A stretch of DNA of 64,000 bases. Origin: UBA7239 sp035430165. GTDB taxonomy: Bacteria; Pseudomonadota; Gammaproteobacteria; Pseudomonadales; UBA7239. Both the position numbers and the translations under genes were made by a program. The notes beneath the pieces are model-generated. The model did not search any database, had not been told where the DNA came from, and worked only from the letters and a program-made list of their open reading frames with translations. Shown here piece after piece: positions 1 through 8,632 of this stretch. Each line of letters begins with the position of its first letter. The stretch's first letter is position 1. The DNA lies in contig DAOMGE010000009.1 in the NCBI GenBank assembly GCA_035430165.1, forward strand, positions 1-64,000, written 5' to 3'.

Positions 1-1635
1 CTACACCCACAACAACCACGCCGCCACCAACAGCAAAACAACCTGCGCGGATGATACCGGCAAGGCATGGCTCCAGTAGGGCCACAACACTGTACCCGCC
101 AGCACAGCGGCTGCAAGCAAACGATTGCGGCGTGCAGATTTGATCTCGCGCTGTTCCAGCACCAGTAATTGTTGTGCGGCGGATTGAATGGCCGGCACGA
201 CGCGTTCGAACTGGCGAATCTGTTCCGCTGCGTCGAATAACAACTCCGGCACTTCCGGCATTTTTTCCAGCCAGCCCGGCCCATGCTTGCGCAATTCTGC
301 CAATACATTTTTCGGGTGATACCGGTTCTGGATCCAGCGCTCGAGAAACGGCATGGCGGTTTGCCACAGATCCAGTTGCGGATACAACTGGCGACCCAGT
401 CCTTCAATATTCAGCAAGGTTTTTTTTTACAACACCAGCGATGGCTGCACCGTCATATCAAAACGGCGCGCCGTCTGGAACAGATTGACAAGAATCTGGC
501 CGAAAGAAATTTCGCTGATGGGTTTCTCAAAAATCGGTTCGCACACCATGCGGATCGCCGCTTCAAAATCACCGACACGCGTCTGCGGCGGCACCCAGCC
601 ACACTCGATGTGCAATTCCGCCACCTGCCGGTAGTCCCGATGGAAAATCGACAGCAGGTTGCGGGCAAGGTAATACTGGTCTTCCCGCGACAGCGAACCG
701 ACAATCGCACAATCAATTGCAATGTATTGCGGGCGAGACGGATGCTGCGTCGAGACAAAAATATTGCCGGGATGCATGTCCGCATGAAAGAAGTTGTGAT
801 CGAAAACTTGCGTGAAAAAAATCTCGACACCGCGATGCGCGAGGATTTTCATATCCGTATCCTGCGCCTTGAGTGCAGCCATATCCGTCACCGGAATACC
901 GTAGATGCGCTCCATCACCATCACCTGCGGGCGGCAATAATCCCAGTACAACTTCGGCACATACAACATCGGCGACTGTTCAAAATTGCGACGCAGTTGT
1001 GCGGCATTCGCCGCCTCGCGCTGCAGGTTCAGCTCATCAAAAATCGTGTGGCGATAATCTTCCACCACTTCCACCGGCCGCAAACGGCGACCATCCGGCA
1101 GGAAACGCTCTGCGAGTTTCGCAAGCCACTCCATCAACGCCAGGTCTTTTTCGATGGTCTGCGCAATTCCCGGGCGTATGACTTTTACCACGACTTCCTC
1201 GCCCGTCGGCAACACGGCACAGTGCACTTGCGCCACCGACGCAGAAGCCAGCGGTTCATGTTCGAACGAAAAAAACGCCTCGCTGATTTTCTTGCCGAGT
1301 GCCGCTTCCACAATCTCGACAAAACGGGCGTTATCAAACGGGGGCACACGATCCTGTAATTTATCCAGTTCACGCACCATATCCTCAACGACCAGATCCG
1401 GGCGCGTCGATAACAGTTGACCGAACTTGACGAACACCGGCCCCAGCGTTTCCAGTGCCAATCGCAAGCGTGTACCGCGCGACAGTGACGCATCGCAGCG
1501 CGACAAGAAAGCAAGCGGTGAAAAACGCAGTGCCAGTTGCAATACCAAGGGCAAGGCAAGCTTTTGCAAATCAGCGTCCAGCCGGTAATACGTCGCCACG
1601 CGCAAGATAGTCCACAAACGCAACAAGGCCCTCAT
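1..1635 (-). pseudogene. ubiB: UbiB (ABC1/ADCK-like atypical kinase for ubiquinone synthesis), interrupted by an in-frame stop
   Basis: UbiB is a membrane-associated atypical kinase/ATPase that supports ubiquinone biosynthesis. The frame from ATG 1635 shows the family's KxGQ motif (KFGQ, residues 70-73), the ExD-region helix (DELNLQREAANA) and a metal-binding segment (AIDCAIVG). After residue 402 there is TAA at 429-427, at the start of an A9 run. The same frame then reopens and encodes 138 more residues (LLNIEGLGRQLYPQLDLWQ onwards) ending at TAG 3-1, including the two C-terminal membrane segments typical of UbiB. Joined, the two parts give about 544 residues, close to the 546 of E. coli UbiB, so codon spacing is intact and one or two substitutions explain the stop. 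Where E. coli reads LVLLQKTLL this reads LVL, stop, KKTLL. The start overlaps the ubiJ stop (ATGA). It may be a true nonsense mutation or a base-calling error beside the homopolymer; the kinase core alone would remain. Confidence 0.85.
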
Positions 1636-2276
1636 GCTGCGTTTTCCCCGTCCGATTTTTTCAAGGTATCGATACGCGCCTGCAACCTGTCCATGCGCAA
1701 GGTCAGTGCATCCACCTCATCACAAAATGCCTGCACCTCATGGCGACTCGGCACCGTGCCACTTTCAAACTGGAGGAATTCGCTCATCAGACGTTCCGCT
1801 TCATGGCGCGCCTGTTTCAGCCAATAGCTGGCGCCACGTGCCACACGCCCAAGCTGGTGCGCAATCACATCACCGGTGTGTTCGGCAAGCAGGGCCTCCC
1901 AGTCGATATCGATCTGTTTCGCTACCTGCTGCACTTGTTGCAACAACTGGCTGTCTCCCGTGAGGGCGACACCGCTGTCTGATAACGCCGTGGTCTTGCT
2001 GCGCGCGCGCCACAAATTCAGGAAAGCACTGGCGGTGCCACTCAGGGTAGTATCCGGGGACGATTCAAACAGCGACCACAATTCCACGTGACTGCCGACA
2101 AACAATACGTAGACAGATTGTTCTGGCGCCGTGCAAGCAATGTGCAGCACCTTGCCATCCAGTGCCTGCAGATTCTGTTGCGTCGCCGGATCGTAGGCGA
2201 GACTTTTGTTGACCGCACTTTCCAGTGCCATCAATAAACCGGCCTTGAAAGTAGACCCGGTATTCATCGCCGACAT
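1632..2276 (-). CDS. ubiJ: UbiJ, SCP2-domain ubiquinone biosynthesis accessory protein
   Basis: UbiJ binds lipid intermediates and helps organise the soluble Ubi metabolon that carries out the late ring modifications of ubiquinone. The 214-residue product has an N-terminal SCP2-like lipid-binding domain (about residues 10-110) and a C-terminal helical, coiled-coil-prone tail (LMSEFLQFESGTVPSRHEVQAF onwards). E. coli UbiJ has about 201 residues. The chosen ATG at 2276 overlaps the ubiE stop by one base (TGATG), indicating translational coupling; a longer frame to 2336 would run into ubiE and is not supported. It ends in a 4-base overlap with ubiB. Gene order ubiE-ubiJ-ubiB is the usual gammaproteobacterial operon, which supports the assignment although UbiJ itself diverges quickly. 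Confidence 0.9.
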   Translation of the reverse strand: MSAMNTGSTFKAGLLMALESAVNKSLAYDPATQQNLQALDGKVLHIACTAPEQSVYVLFVGSHVELWSLFESSPDTTLSGTASAFLNLWRARSKTTALSDSGVALTGDSQLLQQVQQVAKQIDIDWEALLAEHTGDVIAHQLGRVARGASYWLKQARHEAERLMSEFLQFESGTVPSRHEVQAFCDEVDALTLRMDRLQARIDTLKKSDGENAA

Positions 2277-3031
2277 CAGGGTTTGACACCTTTGTGCAAC
2301 GCAACCACGCCACCGGTCATGTTGTAAAACTCGCACTCGACGAAGCCCGCATCCTGCATCATCCCTTTCAACGTTTCCTGATCAGGATGCATGCGGATCG
2401 ATTCCGCCAGATACCGATAACTGTCGGCATCCTGTGTGACCACCTTGCCGATCAACGGCATCACATGAAACGAATACTTGTCATAGGCCGTGCCCAGCAA
2501 GGGATTATTCGGTTTGGAAAATTCCAGTACCAGCAAACGACCACCCGGGCGCAACACGCGCAACATCGAACGCAATGCCTTGTCCTTATCGGTCACGTTG
2601 CGCAAACCGAATGCAATGGTGATGCAATCAAACGTGTTATCAGGAAACGGCAGGCATTCGGCATTGGCTTGTGCAAACTGCACATTGCCTACCGCGCCGC
2701 GATCAATCAGGCGATCACGACCGACATTCAGCATCGAGGAATTGATATCCGCGAGCACGACCAGACCGTCCTCACCAACCAGTCGCGAAAACTTGAAAGC
2801 GAGATCACCGGTGCCACCGGCAATGTCGAGCACCTTGTGACCGTAACGCACACCGGACACTTCAATCGTGAAACGTTTCCACAGGCGATGGATACCGCCG
2901 GACAGCAAATCGTTCATCAGGTCGTAGCGCGCCGCCACTGAATGGAAAACATCAGCGACCTTGCGCTGTTTTTCCTGTACCGGCACCTGCTGGAAACCGA
3001 AATGGGTGGTGGGTTGTTGCGGATCGGTCAT
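2276..3031 (-). CDS. ubiE: UbiE, SAM-dependent demethylubiquinol/demethylmenaquinol C-methyltransferase
   Basis: UbiE performs the C-methylation of the quinone ring in ubiquinone (and menaquinone) biosynthesis using S-adenosylmethionine. The 251-residue product matches the family in length and in signatures: VFHSVAARYDLMNDLLSGG near the N-terminus, the SAM-binding motif I VLDIAGGTGDLAFKFS (about residues 67-82), the family signature FGLRNVTDK, and the C-terminal MTGGVVALHKGVKP. It is the first gene of the minus-strand ubiE-ubiJ-ubiB operon and overlaps ubiJ by one base. The 70-base gap to the upstream transporter gene should hold the promoter; I did not recognise clear -35/-10 boxes there. 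Confidence 0.97.
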   Translation of the reverse strand: MTDPQQPTTHFGFQQVPVQEKQRKVADVFHSVAARYDLMNDLLSGGIHRLWKRFTIEVSGVRYGHKVLDIAGGTGDLAFKFSRLVGEDGLVVLADINSSMLNVGRDRLIDRGAVGNVQFAQANAECLPFPDNTFDCITIAFGLRNVTDKDKALRSMLRVLRPGGRLLVLEFSKPNNPLLGTAYDKYSFHVMPLIGKVVTQDADSYRYLAESIRMHPDQETLKGMMQDAGFVECEFYNMTGGVVALHKGVKP

Positions 3032-3101
3032 GAGGTGTTGCTCGTGGTGCAGTGGGGAGTTGGCATTTTACACGGGATGCCGTCGACATCTTACAAGGCA
3101 A

Positions 3102-4115
3102 TTACTCGCGGCGCCGGAACGCCCACACACCCAGCGTGCAGGTAAGCACACTGACAATGGCGATGATCACCCAGAAGCCATCGGCATCTCCTGCAAACGG
3201 AATACCGCCGACATTCATTCCCAGCAAACCGGCGATCATATTGATCGGTAGCGCCAGCACGGTAACCACCGTCAGCACAAACAGGCTGCGATTGTTCTGT
3301 TCGTTGACCAGCGCGCCCAGTTCCTCCTGGATCAGTTTCAGGCGCTCTACCAGCGCCACCGAATCAGCTATCGTCGTCGAAAACTCCTCCGCCGATTGCT
3401 GGAGATCCTGGAGGTCATCCGGATGAATCCACGCCGGCGGCCGGTTGAGCAGCCGGAACAGGGCGGCAGGCTCCGGCGCCAGCAAGCGCTGAAGGCGAAC
3501 CAACACGCGTCGCAGCACGCCCAGTTCAGCCCGGCTGATGGAAATACGATTCTGCAACATGTCATCTTCTATGGCATCCACACGATGACTGGACTGCCGC
3601 AAGATATCCACCAACACATTCGCCTGATCCCGCATCAGGTGAGCCAGTAATTCTGCGGGAGATCGAAAAATTTCACCTGTTTTCACTGCAGCCCGCAATT
3701 GTTCAATGGAGCGCAGCGGCTTGAGTCGGGCGCTGACAAGCAGATCCGGCAACACACACAGGCTGACGGTAGAAACATCCGCAGGATCAAACCTGAAATC
3801 GAACAGCACATCGCGCATCACAGCTATCAGTGCATCACCATCCTGCTCGATGCGCGTGGAACCGTGCCCGGATCGAAGTTCATGCAGGAAGGTATCCGGC
3901 AGTGTGGCGTATTGCTGCAACCAACGCATTGACGCGGCATTTGCCAGAGAAAAATGTAGCCATAAAAATCCCTCACGAGCGACGGCGCCCTGTTCTGCCA
4001 GTCGGCTGGCTGCCGTCGAGGCGTCTATTGGCTCAGCCGCTTGTCCGGGCCGGAACCAATACCCCCAGACGAATCCGTTTTCATCTGAGCCATAAGTGGA
4101 TTCAGCCGCATTCAT
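3102..4115 (-). CDS. zntB: ZntB/CorA-family metal ion transporter
   Basis: CorA-superfamily inner-membrane protein, most like the zinc transporter ZntB. The 337-residue product has a large cytoplasmic N-terminal domain, a long stalk helix (about residues 150-265), and two C-terminal membrane segments (SLFVLTVVTVLALPINMIAGLLGMN and FWVIIAIVSVLTCTLGVWAF). The pore-loop signature reads GMNVGGIP, the ZntB form rather than the GMNFE form of classical CorA. The start was set at ATG 4115, preceded by GGAG with six-base spacing; a TTG further upstream (4133) keeps the frame but lacks support. Substrate (Zn2+, by proton coupling in characterised ZntB) is inferred from family. It lies just upstream of, and on the same strand as, ubiE. 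Confidence 0.87.
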   Translation of the reverse strand: MNAAESTYGSDENGFVWGYWFRPGQAAEPIDASTAASRLAEQGAVAREGFLWLHFSLANAASMRWLQQYATLPDTFLHELRSGHGSTRIEQDGDALIAVMRDVLFDFRFDPADVSTVSLCVLPDLLVSARLKPLRSIEQLRAAVKTGEIFRSPAELLAHLMRDQANVLVDILRQSSHRVDAIEDDMLQNRISISRAELGVLRRVLVRLQRLLAPEPAALFRLLNRPPAWIHPDDLQDLQQSAEEFSTTIADSVALVERLKLIQEELGALVNEQNNRSLFVLTVVTVLALPINMIAGLLGMNVGGIPFAGDADGFWVIIAIVSVLTCTLGVWAFRRRE

Positions 4116-4199
4116 GTATAACTCCGCACGCAAAGTGACCTACAGCATAAGCTGCAATGTTTGCGGGATAAAGAAACAAAGAAATCCTGCTGACGGTGT

Positions 4200-6572
4200 C
4201 TAGAGATGTTCCAGCGTGCCACGACCACCATCCAGCCGTACACGATCACCCGTCCTGAATTGCGATGTGGCCGTGCGCAAGTTCACCACCGCAGGAAGAC
4301 CGTATTCGCGCGCAATCACGGCGCCGTGTGACACCGAGCTGCCGATGTCGGTCGCGAGACCTGCGATCACACTGAAATACGGCGTCCAGGCCACATCGGT
4401 GATGGGTGCAATCAGGATTTCGCCCGGCAATAACTGCGCCGCTTCCTCCGGTGAAAATGCCACGCGGCAAATCCCTTCCACACAACCGGCTGATACAGGC
4501 CTTCCCGTCAGCACACCGCCCTCCACGCTGGTGGTACCCGGCGCAATCGGCTGTGGCTTGCCCTGGCACAAAAACGGGAATTGCAGGCGATTCTGGTAGG
4601 CCATCGCCTCGCGCCGCTTCACAGCATGTTGCACTTGCGCAACCGAAGGTTCGCCCGCACAGGCCAGCAATTCCTCATGGGTAAAAAAACAGACCAGGTC
4701 TTCATCCGGCAGGATGTTTTTTGCCACCAGCAATTGTCCAAGGTGGCGATAGGCCTTGCCCACTTCGCGTGTGACATGAACCAGCAAGGATTTCGTACGC
4801 TCACGCCGGCGCACACCGTTATGGACCTTCGGCAACAACCAGCGAATAAACCCGTTGTATTCACGGAGATCAATGACCGGCTGCTCCGCAATTTTTTTCG
4901 GCGCATTGCCAATGGCTGCACGCACACCAACCTGCATGGTGCGGATCAACGGCAGCGGATCTTCCGCCCAGCCTTTTTCCCGCACACACAATTCGCGGTA
5001 AGCGCGATGACCGTGGCGCACAAGAAATGCAGCAAACAGTTTTTGTGCCGTGCCAGACGCCGTCGAACGCAACCAGTGCAGTGCATCCTGTGCATCTTCT
5101 TCGCAGAAACGCGATGCGTGTGATTGCCTGGCGATATGCTCAACGATCACATCGAGTTCCTGCACCAGCTCCGCGCTGATCACACCGGTGGCGCCTGCCA
5201 TCAGGCGCGCCAGCTCACCCAGATGTTCCTGTGTTGGCCGCTCGCCTTTGGCGATCACACCTTGCAATATTCCGCCAGCAACAGCAGAACTGGCTGACGA
5301 ACGCACATGGACATTTTCCACTTCAAGCACCCACCACAAGAGTGTGTCGATCTGCGCAATTTGTGCTGACGGTGTATCGAGAAACGGGGTGCGGAATTCC
5401 TGTGAAAGGCGATGTTCAAACTGATCGACTACCTGCTCTGCCACTTGCAAAAACCGGAAAAAACGCCAGCCACCGCGCGCGCGCGTCCACAACGATTTTT
5501 TGGGCACATCCTTCAGCAAGGGAATTTCCTCACCGCATATGCTGTAGCCGGTTTCCTTCGCGCTCATACCGGCAATATGGCCGGAAGCGGCAACCTTGCC
5601 GCTCAGGTTAAAAAACCAGTGACCATAAAAACTGCACACCTGTTTGTAATCGTCTTCCACCTTTTCCTGCGCACCGAGCCACACATCCAGCTGCTGGAAT
5701 GCATATTCAATCCCTCGCAAGGTGACTGACAAGGTGAGTGGGCACACCGCGCCCGGCATCATCTCGCCGATATTGCCGGTGGTCATGATGTCATCCGGCA
5801 AAAAAACCGCATCGAATTCGTTGAGGTCGGCTGGCAAGGTAGTGACAGGTCGCGCTTGCAACCAGTACAGTGCGCCGTTTTTATCGATTGCCCATTCCGT
5901 ATCAAGCGGCTCGGAAAAGTAATGCGATGCGTTACGCGCTTGTGTCACCAGTTTTCCTATTTCCGCATCGGACAATACCGGTTCAGTAGCATGCACGAGA
6001 TCCCGAACCACAATCGCATGTTGCAAATCGACTTCGTAATGATCCGGCGTTGCCTCACCGCTCACCAACGCCTCACCCAGACCGTGCACAGCATCGATCA
6101 CCAACCGGTCACGTCGCGCTGACACCGGATCCACCGTGAACAGCACACCGGCCGCACGCGCATCCACCATGCGCTGCACAATCACGCACATGCGCATGGC
6201 AGCCGCCTGGTCGTGCACGTGGTTGTGGCGATAGCTGTCGGCGCGCTGTGACGAGAGCGATAACAGGCACCGGTCGATGGCTGCGCGCAAGGCGTCGATG
6301 CCCTCGACATCCAGCACGGTTTCATACAGGCCAGCGAAAGAAGCGTCGCTGCCGTCCTCATCCAGCGCTGATGAACGTACCGCCACGCGGCCTGCGCCCA
6401 TGGCGGCATACCGGCGCTCCAGTTCATCGGGCAGCGCACCGACACCGGCATCCAGCAGCACAAAACCGGGCGGCACCTCAAAACCGGCGCGGATCAGGCG
6501 ACAGAGACCGTTGGCCTTGCCTCCGGCATTGATGCCGTCCAGATCCTCTAATGCAATGATGCGGCCTGTCAT
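4200..6572 (-). CDS. PEP-utilising ATP-grasp phosphotransferase, rifampicin-phosphotransferase-like architecture
   Basis: A 790-residue enzyme of the PEP synthase/pyruvate phosphate dikinase superfamily. The N-terminal third is a PPDK_N ATP-grasp domain (GGKANGLCRLI near residue 20; AVRSSALDEDGSDASFAG; GVLFTVDPVSARRD; LYWLQARPVTTL). The middle is a divergent helical region. The C-terminus is the mobile swivelling domain with the phosphohistidine motif SHGAVIAREYGLPAVV, catalytic His about residue 749. ATP-grasp, then middle, then His domain at this length is the order seen in rifampicin phosphotransferase; PEP synthase and PPDK instead have a C-terminal TIM barrel, absent here. Such enzymes move the beta-phosphate of ATP through the His to a substrate; the substrate here is unknown. 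The start at ATG 6572 follows AGGACA; a frame to 6776 exists but adds low-complexity sequence across the promoter region of recN. Confidence 0.82.
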   Translation of the reverse strand: MTGRIIALEDLDGINAGGKANGLCRLIRAGFEVPPGFVLLDAGVGALPDELERRYAAMGAGRVAVRSSALDEDGSDASFAGLYETVLDVEGIDALRAAIDRCLLSLSSQRADSYRHNHVHDQAAAMRMCVIVQRMVDARAAGVLFTVDPVSARRDRLVIDAVHGLGEALVSGEATPDHYEVDLQHAIVVRDLVHATEPVLSDAEIGKLVTQARNASHYFSEPLDTEWAIDKNGALYWLQARPVTTLPADLNEFDAVFLPDDIMTTGNIGEMMPGAVCPLTLSVTLRGIEYAFQQLDVWLGAQEKVEDDYKQVCSFYGHWFFNLSGKVAASGHIAGMSAKETGYSICGEEIPLLKDVPKKSLWTRARGGWRFFRFLQVAEQVVDQFEHRLSQEFRTPFLDTPSAQIAQIDTLLWWVLEVENVHVRSSASSAVAGGILQGVIAKGERPTQEHLGELARLMAGATGVISAELVQELDVIVEHIARQSHASRFCEEDAQDALHWLRSTASGTAQKLFAAFLVRHGHRAYRELCVREKGWAEDPLPLIRTMQVGVRAAIGNAPKKIAEQPVIDLREYNGFIRWLLPKVHNGVRRRERTKSLLVHVTREVGKAYRHLGQLLVAKNILPDEDLVCFFTHEELLACAGEPSVAQVQHAVKRREAMAYQNRLQFPFLCQGKPQPIAPGTTSVEGGVLTGRPVSAGCVEGICRVAFSPEEAAQLLPGEILIAPITDVAWTPYFSVIAGLATDIGSSVSHGAVIAREYGLPAVVNLRTATSQFRTGDRVRLDGGRGTLEHL

Positions 6573-6626
6573 GGGATGTCCTGTCCGGATATGTCTGGCC
6601 GAATTCTGGCACATGCACCAGCCCAC

Positions 6627-6664
6627 TTGCACTGGCCGATCCGATACTGTACAAATACACACTA
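6627..6664 (+). promoter_or_regulatory. Probable sigma70 promoter with overlapping LexA (SOS) box upstream of recN
   Basis: A -35-like TTGCAC at 6627-6632 and a -10-like TACAAA at 6650-6655 are separated by 17 bases. Overlapping the -10 is TACTGTACAAATACACACTA (6645-6664), which matches the gammaproteobacterial LexA consensus at 16 of 20 positions, with an intact CTGT half and an imperfect ACAC instead of ACAG in the other half. recN is a classical SOS gene, so the position fits known biology. Strength and LexA binding are inferred. Confidence 0.65.
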
Positions 6665-6688
6665 GTTCCTGTTGCGCCATTCTCCTCA

Positions 6689-6718
6689 CCTGGCGCCGGG
6701 CCACCCACCGGCGCCAGG
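6689..6718. other. Perfect 11-bp GC-rich hairpin in the recN leader
   Basis: CCTGGCGCCGG at 6689-6699 and its exact reverse complement at 6708-6718 flank an 8-base loop. It lies downstream of the SOS promoter and about 75 bases before the recN start, so it would form in the 5' leader RNA. It is not followed at once by a T-run (the first pyrimidine-rich stretch begins near 6748), so it is not a standard terminator. It could be an attenuator, an RNA stability element or a small repeat. Confidence 0.55.
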
Positions 6719-6791
6719 GCTCCCACGGGCAGCAGGACTTTATCTTTTTCCTTACCGCCACGGGCGGGGCTTTCACAGGACGGACAGCGCT

Positions 6792-8537
6792 GTGTTATTG
6801 CAACTGACCATCAACGATTACGCCGTCGCCCGTGCCCTGGATGCCGAATTCCATGCCGGCATGACCGCCATCACCGGCGAAACCGGTGCCGGCAAGTCGA
6901 TTTTGCTCGACGCCCTCGGCCTGGCGCTCGGTGATCGCGCCGATGCGGATGCCATCGCCACCGACGCCGACCGCGCCGACATCAGCGCCCTGTTCGATGT
7001 GAAAGACATCGCCGCTGCAAGCAGCTGGCTCGATACGCACGGTTTTCCGGCTGAAGAACAGCAGTGCCTGTTGCGACGTGTGATCTTGCGTGAAGGCCGG
7101 TCGCGCGCCTGGATCAATGGCCAGCCCGCCACGCTGCAACAGCTGCGTGAACTCGGCGATTTGCTGATCGACATCCACAGCCAGCACGAACACCAGTCGC
7201 TGCTGAAAAAAGAAACCCACCGCCGTCTGCTCGATGCCTTCGGCCAGCACGATGACGACATCAGCGCCTTGCAACAGGTCTACCGGCAATGGCGCGACGT
7301 GCAGCAGCAAATCGAACACCTGCAGGGTGCGCGCGAGGATCTCGGCGCCCGCCTGCAGTTGCTGCAATACCAGGTGGAGGAACTCGACAAGGCCGCACCA
7401 CAACCGGATGAACTGCTTGCACTCGAAACCGAGCAGAAACAACTGGCGAATGCAGGTGAGCTGATCAACCATTGCGAGCAGTTGCTGGATATCTGCAGCG
7501 ACAACGAGCACTACAACCTGCAACAGGCACTGGTACACGCGCAACAATTGCTGTCGCGTTCGACATTGGCGGAATCCATGCCACAGCTGCAGGAGATGCT
7601 GAACGGCGCGCTGATCCAGATCGAGGAAGCTGCGCAGGATTTACAGCGTTATCGCAGCCATATCACGATTGATCCGGAGCGTCTGGCCGAAGTGGAACAG
7701 CGGCTGGATACGCTGTTTGATCTCGCCCGCAAGCACCGCGTACACGCGCGTGACTTGCCTGCGCTGCATGAGACATTGCACGGAGAGTTGAAAATCCTGC
7801 TCGACAGCGATGGCGCGATTGCACAACTCCAGCAGCAACAAACCGCACTGGAAAAGCAATACCAGAAAATTGCAAAACTGCTGACCGACAAACGCAAGCA
7901 GGCGGCAACCATCCTGATCGAGCAAGTCAATCAACAACTCATCCTGTTAAAAATGGCACACTGCTGTTTTGCAATTGGCCTGCAAAAAAATGAAAGCACA
8001 GCTCCGCATCTGTATGGTGCTGAATCGATAGAATTCCTGATCAGCACCCAGCCGGACACACCGGCCCGTGCACTGGCGCGCGTGGCTTCCGGTGGCGAGT
8101 TGTCGCGCATCTCGCTCGCCATCCAGGTGGTGACGGCCAACACCTCACGCACACCGACCCTGGTGTTCGATGAAGTGGATGTCGGCATCGGCGGTGCCAC
8201 CGCGATTGTGGTCGGCCAGTTATTGCGACAACTCGGTGAACGCGGACAAGTGTTGTGCGTAACGCATCAGGCACAAGTCGCTGCGCAAGCACACCAGCAT
8301 TTGCAAGTCAGTAAATCACTGCAGGGCAAACGCATGGAAACCGCACTGCACACCCTGGATAACGAACAGCGCATCGATGAAATCGCGCGCATGATCGGCG
8401 GCGAACACCTCACACCCCAATCGCGCGCCCATGCCGGGGAAATGCTCGGCTTCGACCGTAGTGTTCCCTTCGACTCCGCCCAGGAAGCGGATCAACCGCC
8501 AGCTGGGCGGAGTCGAAGCCGAAAGGTACGCAGCTGA
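6792..8537 (+). CDS. recN: RecN, SMC-like DNA double-strand break repair ATPase, with a repeat-derived C-terminal tail
   Basis: RecN is an SMC-like ATPase acting early in recombinational repair of double-strand breaks. From GTG 6792 the product has 581 residues, beginning MLLQLTINDYAVARALD. Visible motifs: Walker A GETGAGKS (residues 29-36), a central coiled-coil region, the ABC signature SGGELSRIS and Walker B LVFDEVDVGIGG, followed by the switch region VTHQAQVAAQAHQH. E. coli RecN has 553 residues. The extra length is C-terminal: after GEMLG the last 28 or so residues are encoded by a palindromic repeat (8468-8518), so the native stop seems to have been lost. The GTG start is chosen because the homology begins there; an AGGAC lies about 12 bases upstream. 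An SOS-like promoter lies at 6627-6664. Confidence 0.94.
   Translation: MLLQLTINDYAVARALDAEFHAGMTAITGETGAGKSILLDALGLALGDRADADAIATDADRADISALFDVKDIAAASSWLDTHGFPAEEQQCLLRRVILREGRSRAWINGQPATLQQLRELGDLLIDIHSQHEHQSLLKKETHRRLLDAFGQHDDDISALQQVYRQWRDVQQQIEHLQGAREDLGARLQLLQYQVEELDKAAPQPDELLALETEQKQLANAGELINHCEQLLDICSDNEHYNLQQALVHAQQLLSRSTLAESMPQLQEMLNGALIQIEEAAQDLQRYRSHITIDPERLAEVEQRLDTLFDLARKHRVHARDLPALHETLHGELKILLDSDGAIAQLQQQQTALEKQYQKIAKLLTDKRKQAATILIEQVNQQLILLKMAHCCFAIGLQKNESTAPHLYGAESIEFLISTQPDTPARALARVASGGELSRISLAIQVVTANTSRTPTLVFDEVDVGIGGATAIVVGQLLRQLGERGQVLCVTHQAQVAAQAHQHLQVSKSLQGKRMETALHTLDNEQRIDEIARMIGGEHLTPQSRAHAGEMLGFDRSVPFDSAQEADQPPAGRSRSRKVRS
8468..8518. repeat. REP-like palindromic element overlapping the 3' end of recN
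   Basis: CTTCGACTCCGCCCAG (8468-8483) and its exact reverse complement (8503-8518) form a 16-bp stem around a 19-base loop. A second possible pairing joins TCGGCTTCGAC just upstream with GTCGAAGCCGA at the right end. A related copy lies at 26254-26317, just after the hcp stop codon. The sequence is translated as the last residues of RecN, implying insertion into or next to the old recN stop codon. Confidence 0.8.
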
Positions 8538-8548
8538 GGGGAGTCATA

Positions 8549-8578
8549 AATCTATATCAAAATTCTTTGATATAGATT
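8549..8578. promoter_or_regulatory. Perfect palindromic operator upstream of the ArsR-methyltransferase regulator and metK
   Basis: AATCTATATCAAA (8549-8561) is repeated as its exact reverse complement (8566-8578) across a 4-base spacer. It is AT-rich within a GC-rich context, lies 54 bases before the regulator's start codon, and has the dyad form expected for an ArsR-family dimer. The ATATCAAA/TTTGATAT core is compatible with what I recall of SahR operators, but I could not compare it with a motif collection. Autoregulation plus control of metK is the simplest reading. Confidence 0.75.
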
Positions 8579-8632
8579 GAAGCTCTGCTAGTATCACTGC
8601 CCCGATAGCCCTGCAGTGCCAGACAAGCAGAC

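Noticed and set aside
283..1359. Long plus-strand frame antisense to ubiB
   Set aside because: It mirrors ubiB codons, has no recognisable domain or ribosome site, and ubiB has full family homology on the other strand.
6689..6718. Rho-independent terminator upstream of recN
   Set aside because: No T-run follows the stem, and a terminator just after the SOS promoter would silence recN.
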